Shown: positions 7,720-16,072, counted from the first letter of the stretch. The stretch: 20,025 bases of DNA from COE1 sp965114465 (GCA_965114465.1 CBCOYO010000056.1:1-20025); one strand, 5' to 3'. Numbers and translations are program-made. The notes: generated by a model from the letters alone, not told the origin.

Positions 7720-8403
7720 ATGGAGCGGATGTTAGCGAAGGATATTGTAAGCGGATATGGCAGAAAAACTGTGCTGTGTGGGGTGCACCTTACAGCGAAT
7801 GCAGGAGAGTGTATCGGAATAGTAGGCAAAAATGGCTGCGGAAAATCGACGCTGTTAAATATTTTAGCAGGGCTTCGCACACCAAAGAGCGGCGGGATTT
7901 ATTTTGACGGACAGAAGGCATCTGGACATTCAGGAATAAAAATATTCCGACAGTATATTGGATATGTACCACAGGACAGCAACTTAATACCAGAGTTAAG
8001 TGTCTGGGATAATCTGCTGATATGGTATCAGAATAAAGGACTGTTGGAACATGAGATAAATGAGGGTTTTTTAAAGGTGCTTGGAATTGACCATATGGTT
8101 CGTTTGAAGGCTGGCAGGCTTTCCGGCGGCATGAAAAAGCGGGTCAGCATTGGCTGCGCACTTGCCGGACGCCCGCCGGTTTTAATTTTAGACGAACCAG
8201 ACGCAGCGTTGGATCTTTTGGGAAAAGCAGATATTCGAAGCTATTTAGTAATGTATCGGGAGATTGGTGGTACGATACTGCTTGCGACCCATGAGGAGGT
8301 TGACTTGGATATCTGCGATAGAGTTTATGTTTTAAAAGGAGGAATCTGTAAGGAAATTGACAGAGAAGTACGCGGCGAAAAGCTGCTGATGCAGTTAAGC
8401 TAA
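7720..8403 (+). CDS. Stand-alone ABC transporter ATP-binding protein
   Basis: A 227-residue soluble ATPase subunit of the CcmA/multidrug-type group. Walker A GKNGCGKST (about 36-44), Q-loop YVPQD, signature LSGGM, Walker B LILDEPDAALD and switch H in LLATHEE are all present. The D-loop context is DEPDAALD, where Thr/Ser is usual after DEP. The frame is open from GTG 7675, but ATG 7720 is preferred because AGGGAG (7708-7713) lies 6 nt upstream and the family begins here. No permease gene adjoins it: the upstream gene is a replication initiator, and the downstream one is a single-pass protein. Its partner is therefore unknown. The stop codon lies inside the first stem of repeat B copy 1. Confidence 0.88.
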   Translation: MERMLAKDIVSGYGRKTVLCGVHLTANAGECIGIVGKNGCGKSTLLNILAGLRTPKSGGIYFDGQKASGHSGIKIFRQYIGYVPQDSNLIPELSVWDNLLIWYQNKGLLEHEINEGFLKVLGIDHMVRLKAGRLSGGMKKRVSIGCALAGRPPVLILDEPDAALDLLGKADIRSYLVMYREIGGTILLATHEEVDLDICDRVYVLKGGICKEIDREVRGEKLLMQLS

Positions 8404-8512
8404 GCGTCGAAAGGACTGACGCTTAGTTTAACAAGATGCACACAGCCGCACAAAGGAAAATTGGGGCTGGCACAGCGATATGGCGAATCTTTTTGCCGTG
8501 CAGTATAAAATA
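8394..8512 (+). repeat. Structured repeat family B, copy 1
   Basis: Three stems in about 119 nt. Stem 1 is 15 bp (GTTAAGCTAAGCGTC at 8394-8408 with 8418-8432) and includes the stop of the ABC gene. Stem 2 uses CAGCC/GGCTG within the core 8429-8470. Stem 3 is 8475-8504 with a TCTT loop and wobble pairs. The 42-nt core is identical to 10448-10489 in copy 2, and all internal distances are the same. Stem 1 may also act as a terminator for the ABC gene, although only GTTTA follows it. It occupies nearly all the space between 8403 and the next start at 8539. Confidence 0.8.
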
Positions 8513-8538
8513 TATGGGGAATGATAAGGAGATAAAAA

Positions 8539-10398
8539 GTGGAAGAGAACAATAATTTTGGGAACAATCAAAACAGTGATACAAAGCCGGTGTCGTTATC
8601 GAAAGAGCAGCCGCAGCAAAGTGATATGGCTACAACGGGGCAGCAGGGAACAACACCAAGTTTTGCGCAAGTGGTGCAAAACTACCAGCAGTCCGGTACA
8701 AACGCAGGTCAGCAGGGGGGAATGAATTCATCGTTTGGAGCACAGAATCAAGCGGGAATGAATTCGCCGTTTGGAGCACAGAATCAGGAAGGAATGAATT
8801 CGCCGTTTGGTACGCAGAGTCAGACTTATACAGGGGGATATCAGGGCGGTGGGATGCCGATGGGTACGCCGCAACCGCCGAAAAAGAGCAAAGCTGGCAT
8901 TATTTTTGCTGTTGCCGCAGTGGTTGCCGTTGTGCTGGTAGGCGTACTTGCGTGGCGGGTATTTCGCGATCCTCATGCTGGTACTGATCCCCAGAAACTG
9001 TATGAACAGGGTATGGATATTATGGCAAAGGAAATGGAAGTATACAATAGTTCCATTTCTGAGGATATTGGATTTGACGAAATTACTGCTTTTCAGCGTG
9101 AGAATCCAATGCAGTTTCAGGCAGATATGACATTTGTACTGCCTGAATCATATGACTACGAAAATATAGATTTTGATATAAATATGGATTTGGTTACAGA
9201 TTGGAAAAATAAAAAAGCAAGCGCAGAATTGGGGGTCGGCGCATATGGAATGACTCTTCCAATAGGAGAATTGGTTACTGACGGTGCGAGTAACTCCATA
9301 TTTTTTCAATGTCCAATTGTGTCGGAGGAAGTTTACAGTGTGGAACTAACCGACTTTGGCAAAAAATTTAATGAATCTGCATGGGCGCGCTTTTTAGAGA
9401 GTGAACTTCCAGAAGATTATACATTGGAACTTTTTTCAGAAAATGTGGAAGCTGCAAAAACCGAGCAGAGCCAAGCAGAACTTTCTGATATTTTTGCAAA
9501 ATTTACAAATGCGTTACAAAGTGCGAGGGAATTGACGATTGTCCATGAAAAAAAGGCGGTTTGGATCGGTGATAAAGAAGTAAAATGCAGCGGAGTAGCA
9601 ATCCGTATTCCCAAAGAATCTATTAATGAATATTTGAAAAGTTTAAAGGACGATATAATGGGCAGCCAGTATTATCAAGAAGTATTGGATTCCGCAGCAG
9701 CTAGAAATGCATTGTCCGGAGTAGACTTGGAGAAATTTAAGAAAGAAGCTGATGAAGTGATGGAGTTATTTCTTGGGCTTCAGCTTGAGGAAGATTTTGT
9801 CAGCCACACGTATTTTGATGAGAAAGGAAGGATTGTTAATATTTCTACACCACAGGATATTCCGGTAGAGGGTGATGGTGTGGATGCTATCGCAATGGAT
9901 TTTAATTTTACAGGCGAAGAACGAGCAATGGATACAATAAGCGGACGTTTTTATTTTAAAAGCAGCTCTGATGAAGTATACATAGGCATTGACAGAAGTG
10001 CAAAGGTCAGCGAGGAGTGGTATAAAGAGGATATAGAACTGTCACTTGGCGAAACGGGTCAAGTTGAAGATTTAATTGTAAAATATAAGAACGATTGGAA
10101 TTATCAAGAGAAATCTTTTGATATTCTGCTTGCTCTGGAAGCAGAATCCGAGGAACTTTCTATTTCAGGCTCTGGAGAATTTCAGAATATTGAGAAAGGA
10201 AAGGGGTATACATTAAAGCTTGACAATGTTACATTGAATATTGATGATGAAGATTTGTTGATACTGTCTGGCTCTATTGCAACAGAGCCGACCGATAAAG
10301 AAGTAGAAGTGCCTGCACTTTCTGTTGATTTTTTGGATATGTCAATGGAGGATATCGAAGCACTGATAAACGGAACGGACGCACCAGCGTATTACTAA
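8539..10398 (+). CDS. Single-pass membrane protein with Q/N/G-rich repetitive N-terminus
   Basis: A 619-residue protein of unknown function. The first ~115 residues are low-complexity (Q, N, G, S, P) and contain three 12-residue repeats of the GMNSPFGAQNQE type (61-96). One membrane segment follows at about 119-139, preceded by KKSK, so the N-terminal part is likely cytoplasmic and the large C-terminal part (140-619) outside. The extracellular part is acidic and strand-rich, with alternating hydrophobic segments, somewhat like lipoprotein-carrier or DUF-type beta domains, but I recognise no family. Start GTG 8539 is supported by AAGGAG (8526-8531) 7 nt upstream. It is bracketed by repeat B copies and followed by a strong terminator at 10555. 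Confidence 0.85.
   Translation: MEENNNFGNNQNSDTKPVSLSKEQPQQSDMATTGQQGTTPSFAQVVQNYQQSGTNAGQQGGMNSSFGAQNQAGMNSPFGAQNQEGMNSPFGTQSQTYTGGYQGGGMPMGTPQPPKKSKAGIIFAVAAVVAVVLVGVLAWRVFRDPHAGTDPQKLYEQGMDIMAKEMEVYNSSISEDIGFDEITAFQRENPMQFQADMTFVLPESYDYENIDFDINMDLVTDWKNKKASAELGVGAYGMTLPIGELVTDGASNSIFFQCPIVSEEVYSVELTDFGKKFNESAWARFLESELPEDYTLELFSENVEAAKTEQSQAELSDIFAKFTNALQSARELTIVHEKKAVWIGDKEVKCSGVAIRIPKESINEYLKSLKDDIMGSQYYQEVLDSAAARNALSGVDLEKFKKEADEVMELFLGLQLEEDFVSHTYFDEKGRIVNISTPQDIPVEGDGVDAIAMDFNFTGEERAMDTISGRFYFKSSSDEVYIGIDRSAKVSEEWYKEDIELSLGETGQVEDLIVKYKNDWNYQEKSFDILLALEAESEELSISGSGEFQNIEKGKGYTLKLDNVTLNIDDEDLLILSGSIATEPTDKEVEVPALSVDFLDMSMEDIEALINGTDAPAYY
8719..8826 (+). repeat. Three 36-bp in-frame tandem repeats
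   Basis: Units at 8719-8754, 8755-8790 and 8791-8826 each begin GGAATGAATTC and encode 12 residues (GMNS-SFG/PFG...). The third is more diverged. They lie in the cytoplasmic disordered region of the protein and are a likely site of length variation between strains. Confidence 0.9.
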
Positions 10399-10412
10399 AT
10401 TAAGTAGATTTT

Positions 10413-10531
10413 GTTATACTAAACGTCGAAAAAACGGATGCTAAGTATAACAAGATGCACACAGCCGCACAAAGGAAAATTGGGGCTGGTGCAACTGCAC
10501 GGCAAATCTTTTTGCTGTGCAGTATATAATA
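10413..10531 (+). repeat. Structured repeat family B, copy 2
   Basis: Same three-stem layout and spacing as copy 1. Stem 1 is 10413-10427 with 10437-10451 (13 of 15 positions pair, one as a G-T wobble). The 42-nt core 10448-10489 is identical. Stem 3 is 10494-10506 with 10511-10523 (13 positions pair, one wobble) and a TCTT loop. Several differences between copies keep pairing: for example, stem 1 position 5 is A-T in copy 1 and T-A here. This suggests selection on, or recent inheritance of, a folded form. Confidence 0.8.
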
Positions 10532-10554
10532 GAACTCTATCAAATATATAAAAC

Positions 10555-10607
10555 AGAACTGCTGTAATTACAATAAATAATTGAATTGTAAAACAGCAGT
10601 TCTTTTT
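10555..10607 (+). terminator. Rho-independent terminator after the repetitive membrane protein gene
   Basis: Outer stem AGAACTGCTG (10555-10564) pairs perfectly with CAGCAGTTCT (10594-10603). An inner stem (ATTACAAT region with ATTGTAA) extends it, and TTTT follows directly. The reverse strand also has a T-rich run, so it could work both ways. Confidence 0.85.
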
Positions 10608-10696
10608 ATGCACAGGGGGCGTATGTGTAGAGAAAATAAGCCATTAAAGTGGAGCATGGGGATTTATTAGATTTGAAATATTACTGAAAAATATTG

Positions 10697-10734
10697 AAAA
10701 TGCTGTAAAATATGGAGTAAAATACGGCATTTTT
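10697..10734 (+). terminator. Weak terminator-like hairpin
   Basis: AAAATGCTGTA (10697-10707) pairs with TACGGCATTTT (10723-10733), with one G-T wobble and a 15-nt loop; the T-run is partly inside the stem. It lies 64 nt upstream of the candidate receptor promoter. It may back up the stronger terminator or be incidental. Confidence 0.35.
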
Positions 10735-10776
10735 ATAAAAAACATGCAAATAAATACATGACAGTAATATAATCAA

Positions 10777-10804
10777 TTGTCGAAAGTTAACGAAAATATA
10801 TAAT
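10777..10804 (+). promoter_or_regulatory. Candidate promoter for the chemotaxis receptor gene
   Basis: TTGTCG (10777-10782), a 16-nt spacer, then a perfect TATAAT (10799-10804). The start codon is about 125 nt downstream, leaving a long leader. I looked for a sigma-28-type motil­ity promoter closer to the gene and found no good match. Confidence 0.4.
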
Positions 10805-10928
10805 TTATTTACAAAATTTTATAGAAATATTATTAAAACTCTGTTAGAATTGGGGTAACGAATGGACGGAAATGATCTTAGACATTGATAGACAGTTGTT
10901 GCTTGTGTGAAAGGAGAAAATTTAAGGC

Positions 10929-12641
10929 ATGAGAAGTTTAAAGACAAAAGTAATCATTCCATTGCTGTTGGTAGCATTGGTTGGGATTGGTTCTTCCTTT
11001 ATGGGGTTGATCTCCCTAAAACAACTTGGGACGGCAGGCAATGAAATTGCAGCGCAGAGAGTACCATTAATTATTACGCTGGACGCAATTTCTTCCAACG
11101 TACAGCAGATGCAGCAGTTATTGTTGACACATAGTGTAATGGATACAAAGGAAGATAAACAGCGCGTAGAGGAGCAGATTAGTGTTTCGGCGGCGACGCT
11201 GCGGGCATATTTGGATGCCTTTAAAGAACTTGCAGATAATGAAAATACTTATCAGGAACTTATGGACATTTATAATGCTTATATGCAGAATTACAAAGAT
11301 ACTTTCAGCTTGAGCGCTATGAATAATTCACGGGAGGTTACAGCAAAAGTAAACGGGATTCTTTTGGATATCTTTAATCAACTGCACGATAAAATTCAGA
11401 CAATGATTACCGAAGAACAAAACGATATCGGACTTGCAAAGGGGAAGCAGGACAATATCTATGAAAATGCGGTAATTATTACATATGGAATGTTGATAAT
11501 TATGGCAGTGCTGTTTATAATGAGCGTGATGATTGCCGTAAAAGCAATGATACTGCCTACCATTTCCTATGAGAAAAAAATCAGCGAAATTACAGAGAAA
11601 ATTAATCAAAATAAAGGTGATTTAACAGAGCGTGTTGCGATTCATACAGCGGACGAGGTGGGAAAACTTGTCAGAGGCGTTAATTTGTTTATTGTGACAT
11701 TGCAAAGAATAATGGGAGAGATTGTATCGACTTCAGAGGAATTGGATGCAGCATTCCGCCATGTAAATAATAATATTGCAGAAGTGAATCGAGATTCCAA
11801 TGAAATATCAGCAGCAATGGAGCAGGCAGCAGCAACAATGGATACTATTTCTGCAACAATTCATGATATTAATGAAAGCACGGTGCATGTAGGGGAAGCA
11901 GTCGGCAATGTATCAGATGTGACACACAATATTTATGGTTATACAAAGGAGATGAAGATGCGCGCCGAGGAGATGGAGAAAACTGCTGAAAAAAATAAAA
12001 CGGGAACAAATGAGGTAGTTGGCAAAATTTTAGAGCGTTTAAATCAGGCAATTGAAAACAGCAAAAGCGTTGCAAGGGTGGATGAACTGACTAACGAGAT
12101 TTTAAATATATCAGGGAAAACAAACCTTCTAGCGCTAAATGCCTCAATAGAAGCAGCACGGGCAGGTGAAGTGGGGAAAGGCTTTGCAGTGGTTGCAGAT
12201 GAAATTCGCCAGCTTGCCGATTCTAGCCGTGAAACCGCTAATAATATCCAGAATATTAATGGGCTGGTAGTTAGTGCAGTCAATGCGCTAAGCGACAACG
12301 CAAATGAGATGATAGGGTATATTTCCGGTACAATTTTGCCGGATTATGATGTTTATGCAGCTTCTGGGCAGCAATATCGGCAGGACGCTGAGGAAGTCAG
12401 TACCGCAATGAACAATTGTATCAATGAAATGGAGGAACTGCGTAAACATATAGGGCGCTTAGTGACACAGATGGGGCAGATTGAAGAAGCCGTTGGAGAA
12501 TGCAATAAGGGAATCGGTGATTCTGCGGAAAGCACATCACGTTTGGTAGACGAGATGAAACAAGTGTACGATAATATGGAATCCAGTGTTAAAGTGGTAG
12601 GCAAGCTAAAACAAAATTCAGAGGCGTTTGTAAAACTGTAA
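10929..12641 (+). CDS. Methyl-accepting chemotaxis protein
   Basis: A 570-residue transmembrane chemoreceptor. It has a first membrane helix (about 8-30) and an extracellular four-helix-bundle sensor (about 31-178) of the 4HB_MCP type. A second membrane helix (about 181-207) and a HAMP linker (about 208-262) follow. The long cytoplasmic coiled coil has the highly conserved hairpin tip at about 395-430 (NLLALNASIEAARAGE, GFAVVADEIRQLA), which binds CheA/CheW. The ligand cannot be told from sequence. GGAG precedes ATG 10929 at a slightly long spacing. No C-terminal CheR-binding pentapeptide is seen. The next gene begins 88 nt later with no terminator between, so the two may be co-transcribed, which suggests the membrane-anchored neighbour could work with the receptor (inference). 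Confidence 0.93.
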   Translation: MRSLKTKVIIPLLLVALVGIGSSFMGLISLKQLGTAGNEIAAQRVPLIITLDAISSNVQQMQQLLLTHSVMDTKEDKQRVEEQISVSAATLRAYLDAFKELADNENTYQELMDIYNAYMQNYKDTFSLSAMNNSREVTAKVNGILLDIFNQLHDKIQTMITEEQNDIGLAKGKQDNIYENAVIITYGMLIIMAVLFIMSVMIAVKAMILPTISYEKKISEITEKINQNKGDLTERVAIHTADEVGKLVRGVNLFIVTLQRIMGEIVSTSEELDAAFRHVNNNIAEVNRDSNEISAAMEQAAATMDTISATIHDINESTVHVGEAVGNVSDVTHNIYGYTKEMKMRAEEMEKTAEKNKTGTNEVVGKILERLNQAIENSKSVARVDELTNEILNISGKTNLLALNASIEAARAGEVGKGFAVVADEIRQLADSSRETANNIQNINGLVVSAVNALSDNANEMIGYISGTILPDYDVYAASGQQYRQDAEEVSTAMNNCINEMEELRKHIGRLVTQMGQIEEAVGECNKGIGDSAESTSRLVDEMKQVYDNMESSVKVVGKLKQNSEAFVKL

Positions 12642-12729
12642 ACAGAAATTGTTAGCAATAACTGTAACAGCGAAAAAGAGTAGTTTGCAGATAAAAATGT
12701 CTAAAACGTTGCAGACGGAGGGCAGCAAA

Positions 12730-13890
12730 ATGAAGAAAAAGATAATCACTATGCTATTATGTGCAGTGCTGGTATGTAGTTATTATATGCCTGTCTACGC
12801 TGCAGAAGCCGATAATTCAGAACAGACGGCAGATACAGAAAATAATGATAATGCGGATGCAGAAGATGATAATGCCAAGGCAGAAGGTGGTAATGCTGCG
12901 GAGGGAGAAAGTGCAGAAACTGGTAATGCTGCGGCAGATGGTGAAGGTGCTGATGGAACTGCGGCGGACGGAGAAGGTACTGATGGAACTGCGGCAGACG
13001 GAGAAGGTACTGATGGAACTGCGGTGGACGGGGAAGCTTCTGGTGGAATTGTGATTCCTAAGGGGAACATGGTTGATGTGGATGTGATTGACCTTTCCCT
13101 GCATTCGGAAACAAGTGGCGACTTTACACCTGTGTATGCTTATGAAAATCCTTTTCATGGGAAAGATACATCACAAGGCGCAATTATTGAATTTTATGCC
13201 AATCCAACTTGGGATGTGCATATTTTGGGTACTATATTTGCGATAAATGGTTCTGGTGCGTATGATGGGAAGCTTTATTTTACACCGGGGTCTTATCTGG
13301 GATACAACAGTGCTGGATTCGGCGGTTTTTATGATGCAAATTTGTTTAATTACAATATTGTTACGGATTATATTAAGGATGGTGCGTTAATCCGTATCGA
13401 ACTTTTGCCAAACGGTTTTGCAGTGTATGCAAACGATACATTGTGTTACGATCAGACCATTTTAAATAATCCTGAAGCAGCGGATGGTGACTTTACAGCA
13501 GAATCTGATTTCAGTCCTGTTTTAACTTGGCTGTCAGGTGCAGAAGCATTGTACTTTGGTTATGGTTCATGGTGGAATACAGTGTCTGATGCCGCGAATA
13601 TTGAATTGTCACGCATAAGCTTCCGCTTGCCCGACGGTACTGTTTTAATGGATCAGCTTCAGGCAGATAAGGATTTAGTGGAATCGCTTGGCGGCAGTGT
13701 GGCAACCGCTTTAGCAGAAACGCAGACGGAACTAAAACTTGCCGATGTGGAGGTTGCTATATTTGATATTCATTCGGTGGAGTATCAAGGAGAATCGGTA
13801 CTCCCTTATATGACGGCAGCCGTGATAATTGTTATACTGGGTGCGTTAGTGACAGTGATATTGGTGTGCAGACAACGAACGTATGAGTGA
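12730..13890 (+). CDS. Secreted, membrane-anchored protein with acidic 10-residue repeats
   Basis: A 386-residue protein with a signal peptide (MKKKIITMLL..., probable cleavage after VYA near residue 24). An acidic, low-complexity linker (25-110, rich in A, D, E, G, N) is followed by a folded domain (about 115-350), then a C-terminal membrane helix (about 361-380) and the short tail CRQRTYE. The folded domain has strand-like segments rich in F, Y, W and G, with a carbohydrate-binding or concanavalin-like look, but I cannot assign a family. Four repeats of the AADGEGTDGT type span residues 68-107. Start ATG 12730 is chosen for GGAGGG (12717-12722) 7 nt upstream and the signal peptide; the frame opens earlier at 12649. 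It would project from the cell surface. Confidence 0.85.
   Translation: MKKKIITMLLCAVLVCSYYMPVYAAEADNSEQTADTENNDNADAEDDNAKAEGGNAAEGESAETGNAAADGEGADGTAADGEGTDGTAADGEGTDGTAVDGEASGGIVIPKGNMVDVDVIDLSLHSETSGDFTPVYAYENPFHGKDTSQGAIIEFYANPTWDVHILGTIFAINGSGAYDGKLYFTPGSYLGYNSAGFGGFYDANLFNYNIVTDYIKDGALIRIELLPNGFAVYANDTLCYDQTILNNPEAADGDFTAESDFSPVLTWLSGAEALYFGYGSWWNTVSDAANIELSRISFRLPDGTVLMDQLQADKDLVESLGGSVATALAETQTELKLADVEVAIFDIHSVEYQGESVLPYMTAAVIIVILGALVTVILVCRQRTYE
12931..13050 (+). repeat. Four 30-bp in-frame tandem repeats
   Basis: Units at 12931, 12961, 12991 and 13021 each begin GCGGYNGAYGG and encode AADGEGxDGT-like decapeptides. The middle two are nearly identical, which suggests recent duplication. 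They extend the acidic linker between the signal peptide and the folded domain. The antisense frame (12795-13070) is open only because of this repetition. Confidence 0.9.
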
Positions 13891-13904
13891 TAGGAGGTGC
13901 GGCA

Positions 13905-15596
13905 ATGACTGTGAGAACGGGGCTTGGATATCAGAATTATGAGGAAGTGATAACCGAGAACATCTTTTATATTGATAAGACAGGTTTTATCAAGGAGTGG
14001 TGGGAGTGCGGCGATAAAGTAACTCTGATTACACGCCCCAGAAGGTTTGGAAAAACACTGAATATAAGTATGATGGAGTGTTTTTTTTCCAATAAATATG
14101 CAGGACGCAGCGATCTGTTTGCTGGAAAATTTATTTGGAAGGAAGAACGATACAGACAGCTTCAAGGTATGTTTCCTGTTATTTTTATTAGTTTTGCTTC
14201 CGTGAAAACAGGAAAGATAGAGGGCATCAAAACAGCGGTTAAAAAAATTATTGCGGATGTATGGAAACAATACAAGGAGGTTACTGCGGCAGAATTATTT
14301 GATGAGGACGACAAGGCATACTTTGCGTCTGTCAATAAAAATATGGAGGAGGATACGTTATATACATCAATCAACAGTCTATGCTTTTATCTGGAAAAGT
14401 ATTACGGAAAAAAGGTGATTGTTCTTTTGGATGAGTACGATACCCCTATGCAGGAGGCATGGCTTGCAGGAAATTGGGAGGAAGCAGTAGACTTTTTTGG
14501 AAATTTTTTTAACGCATCGTTTAAGACAAATAACTATCTTTACCGTGGACTAATTACAGGTATAACAAGAATATCAAAAGAAAGTATTTTTTCTGACTTA
14601 AATAATCTTGAAGTAGTAACAACAACATCAGAGGAATACGCACCATATTTTGGATTTACGGAGGAGGAAGTTTTTGGGGCGCTGGAGGCTTCGGGTCTGG
14701 GGAGTGAAAAACAGCGTGTAAAAGAATGGTATGATGGATTTACATTCGGTAGCTATACAGATATCTATAACCCGTGGTCAATTGCTTCATTTATTAAGAA
14801 GAGAGGAAAATACAATACCTACTGGTCAAATACAAGTGGAAACGGGCTGATTAATGCGTTGATACAAAAAGGAAATTCCGAAATTAAACTTGCAATGGAA
14901 CAACTTCTAAAAGGTGGAAGCTTTACTGCAGAAATAGATGAACAGATTGTATTTAACCAACTCAACGGCAATGCGAATGCTGTATGGAGTCTGTTGCTGG
15001 CAACAGGATATCTGCGCGTAGAAAAGTTAGAATATGTCGGCAGACTTATGAAAAAGGTTTATACACTGCGTTTGACCAATATGGAAGTCGAAAGCATGTT
15101 CTGCGATATGGTAAAAGGCTGGTTTGGCGGAGAAACGCAGACAGACTACAATGATTTTATTAAAGCGCTGCTGCTGGATGATAAGAAGGCAATGAATCGT
15201 TATATAAACAGAGTGGCGCTGGCAACATTTAGTACCTTTGATACAGGAAATAAGCCCTCAGAGTTTGCCGCACCGGAGCGGTTTTATCATGGATTTGTGC
15301 TGGGGCTGATGGTCGAACTTTCTGATAGATACCAGATTACATCGAATCGTGAAAGCGAGTTTGGACGCTATGATGTAATGTTAGAGCCATTAAACGAACA
15401 GGATTATGCAGTTATTATGGAGTTTAAAGTGCATGAACCAGAGGAGGAAACTACGCTTGCCGATACGGTGGAATCAGCGCTTAGACAGATTGAGCGCAAA
15501 CATTACAGCGCAAATCTGGAAGCAAAAGGAATTGCATCGAACCGTATTCGCAAGTACGGATTTGCATTTCAGGGTAAAACGTGTTTAATCGGGTAA
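13905..15596 (+). CDS. AAA-ATPase-like protein with C-terminal PD-(D/E)XK nuclease-fold domain
   Basis: A 563-residue protein of the AAA-ATPase_like (PF09820) plus PD-(D/E)XK superfamily (PF08011) type, common in multiple copies in Lachnospiraceae and Bacteroidetes. The N-terminus has the family opening FYIDKTGFI, a Walker-A-like RPRRFGKT (44-51) and Walker B VIVLLDEYD with D176/E177. The C-terminus carries GRYD (487-490) and MEFK (505-508), the expected nuclease-fold residues D490, E506 and K508. All key residues look intact. Its physiological role is not established, though such proteins are often suspected of DNA-related or element-related activity. Start ATG 13905 follows TAGGAGGT by 6 nt and lies 14 nt after the previous stop. 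A strong terminator follows at 15601. Confidence 0.9.
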   Translation: MTVRTGLGYQNYEEVITENIFYIDKTGFIKEWWECGDKVTLITRPRRFGKTLNISMMECFFSNKYAGRSDLFAGKFIWKEERYRQLQGMFPVIFISFASVKTGKIEGIKTAVKKIIADVWKQYKEVTAAELFDEDDKAYFASVNKNMEEDTLYTSINSLCFYLEKYYGKKVIVLLDEYDTPMQEAWLAGNWEEAVDFFGNFFNASFKTNNYLYRGLITGITRISKESIFSDLNNLEVVTTTSEEYAPYFGFTEEEVFGALEASGLGSEKQRVKEWYDGFTFGSYTDIYNPWSIASFIKKRGKYNTYWSNTSGNGLINALIQKGNSEIKLAMEQLLKGGSFTAEIDEQIVFNQLNGNANAVWSLLLATGYLRVEKLEYVGRLMKKVYTLRLTNMEVESMFCDMVKGWFGGETQTDYNDFIKALLLDDKKAMNRYINRVALATFSTFDTGNKPSEFAAPERFYHGFVLGLMVELSDRYQITSNRESEFGRYDVMLEPLNEQDYAVIMEFKVHEPEEETTLADTVESALRQIERKHYSANLEAKGIASNRIRKYGFAFQGKTCLIG

Positions 15597-15600
15597 CGAT

Positions 15601-15652
15601 ATAAATCAAGCTGCTCAAAATAATTTTTGCGGTAGCTTGATTTATCTTTTTC
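15601..15652 (+). terminator. Rho-independent terminator after the AAA/nuclease gene
   Basis: A perfect 12-bp stem, ATAAATCAAGCT (15601-15612) with AGCTTGATTTAT (15634-15645), followed by CTTTTTCTT. It begins 4 nt after the stop codon. It sits exactly between convergent genes and could also stop minus-strand transcripts, but that side lacks a T-run. Confidence 0.88.
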
Positions 15653-16039
15653 TTAGGAACGGTTTCTTGGCGTTCCATCATTCGTAAAATTGCGTTTTAA
15701 AGCAATTTCTGTTGGTATAATGGATAGTATTAGCACCGCGCATTGAAGTGTAACCAAAATACTGCCAATGATTCCAATTGTATTTTCAGATCCAGAATAA
15801 AACGGCAGATAAATAACAAAGGAGGGCAGCAGCGTTACCCAGCCGATTTTCCACCACAGCCGCCCGCAGTAGTGATGCGCAAACTGCCATGTATTTATAT
15901 TTTTCATGGAACGTGATGTCCGGTAACCGATTGCAAAATTAATTTTTTTCGGCGGACGTTTCCACATAAACCATCCAGCAGTAATCATAAGCACTGGAAT
16001 TAGTAAGCTGCTTATCAGCATAAACCACCAAAACCACAT
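15653..16039 (-). CDS. SdpI/YhfL family membrane protein
   Basis: A 128-residue protein with a first membrane helix (about 5-25) and two more in the second half. The cytoplasmic loop GYRTSRSMKN..TW.FAH..CGR (about 38-60) is the hallmark of the SdpI C-terminal family. SdpI in Bacillus gives immunity to the SdpC toxin and signals to a repressor; most homologues, including this one, have no proven role. Here it lacks the longer N-terminal half of full SdpI. AAAGGAGGGG precedes ATG 16039 (minus strand). It is the last gene of the PadR-linked set, 33 nt after the DUF3784 gene. Confidence 0.85.
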   Translation of the reverse strand: MWFWWFMLISSLLIPVLMITAGWFMWKRPPKKINFAIGYRTSRSMKNINTWQFAHHYCGRLWWKIGWVTLLPSFVIYLPFYSGSENTIGIIGSILVTLQCAVLILSIIPTEIALKRNFTNDGTPRNRS

Positions 16040-16072
16040 AGAAATTCCCCTCCTTTATAATGAATACAAGCT

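Larger units (their letters stand above)
10399..10928. other. Long intergenic region before the chemotaxis receptor gene
   Basis: This 530-nt stretch has no supported gene. It holds repeat B copy 2 (10413-10531), a strong terminator (10555-10607), a weaker terminator-like hairpin (10697-10734) and a candidate promoter (10777-10804). About 100 nt of very AT-rich leader (10805-10928) then precede the receptor gene. Confidence 0.6.

Noticed and set aside
8719..8826. Possible CRISPR-like or iteron-like array (36-bp units)
   Set aside because: Units are contiguous with no spacers, in frame, and encode a protein repeat.
10419..10613. 64-codon minus-strand frame
   Set aside because: It runs through repeat B copy 2 and the terminator; no ribosome binding site.
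12795..13070. Pro/Ser/Ala-rich antisense frame, resembling a repeat surface protein
   Set aside because: It is the mirror of the 30-bp tandem repeats in the real gene; no start signal or stable extension.
13806..14270. 154-codon minus-strand frame
   Set aside because: It lies opposite the well-supported AAA/nuclease gene and has no coding features of its own.
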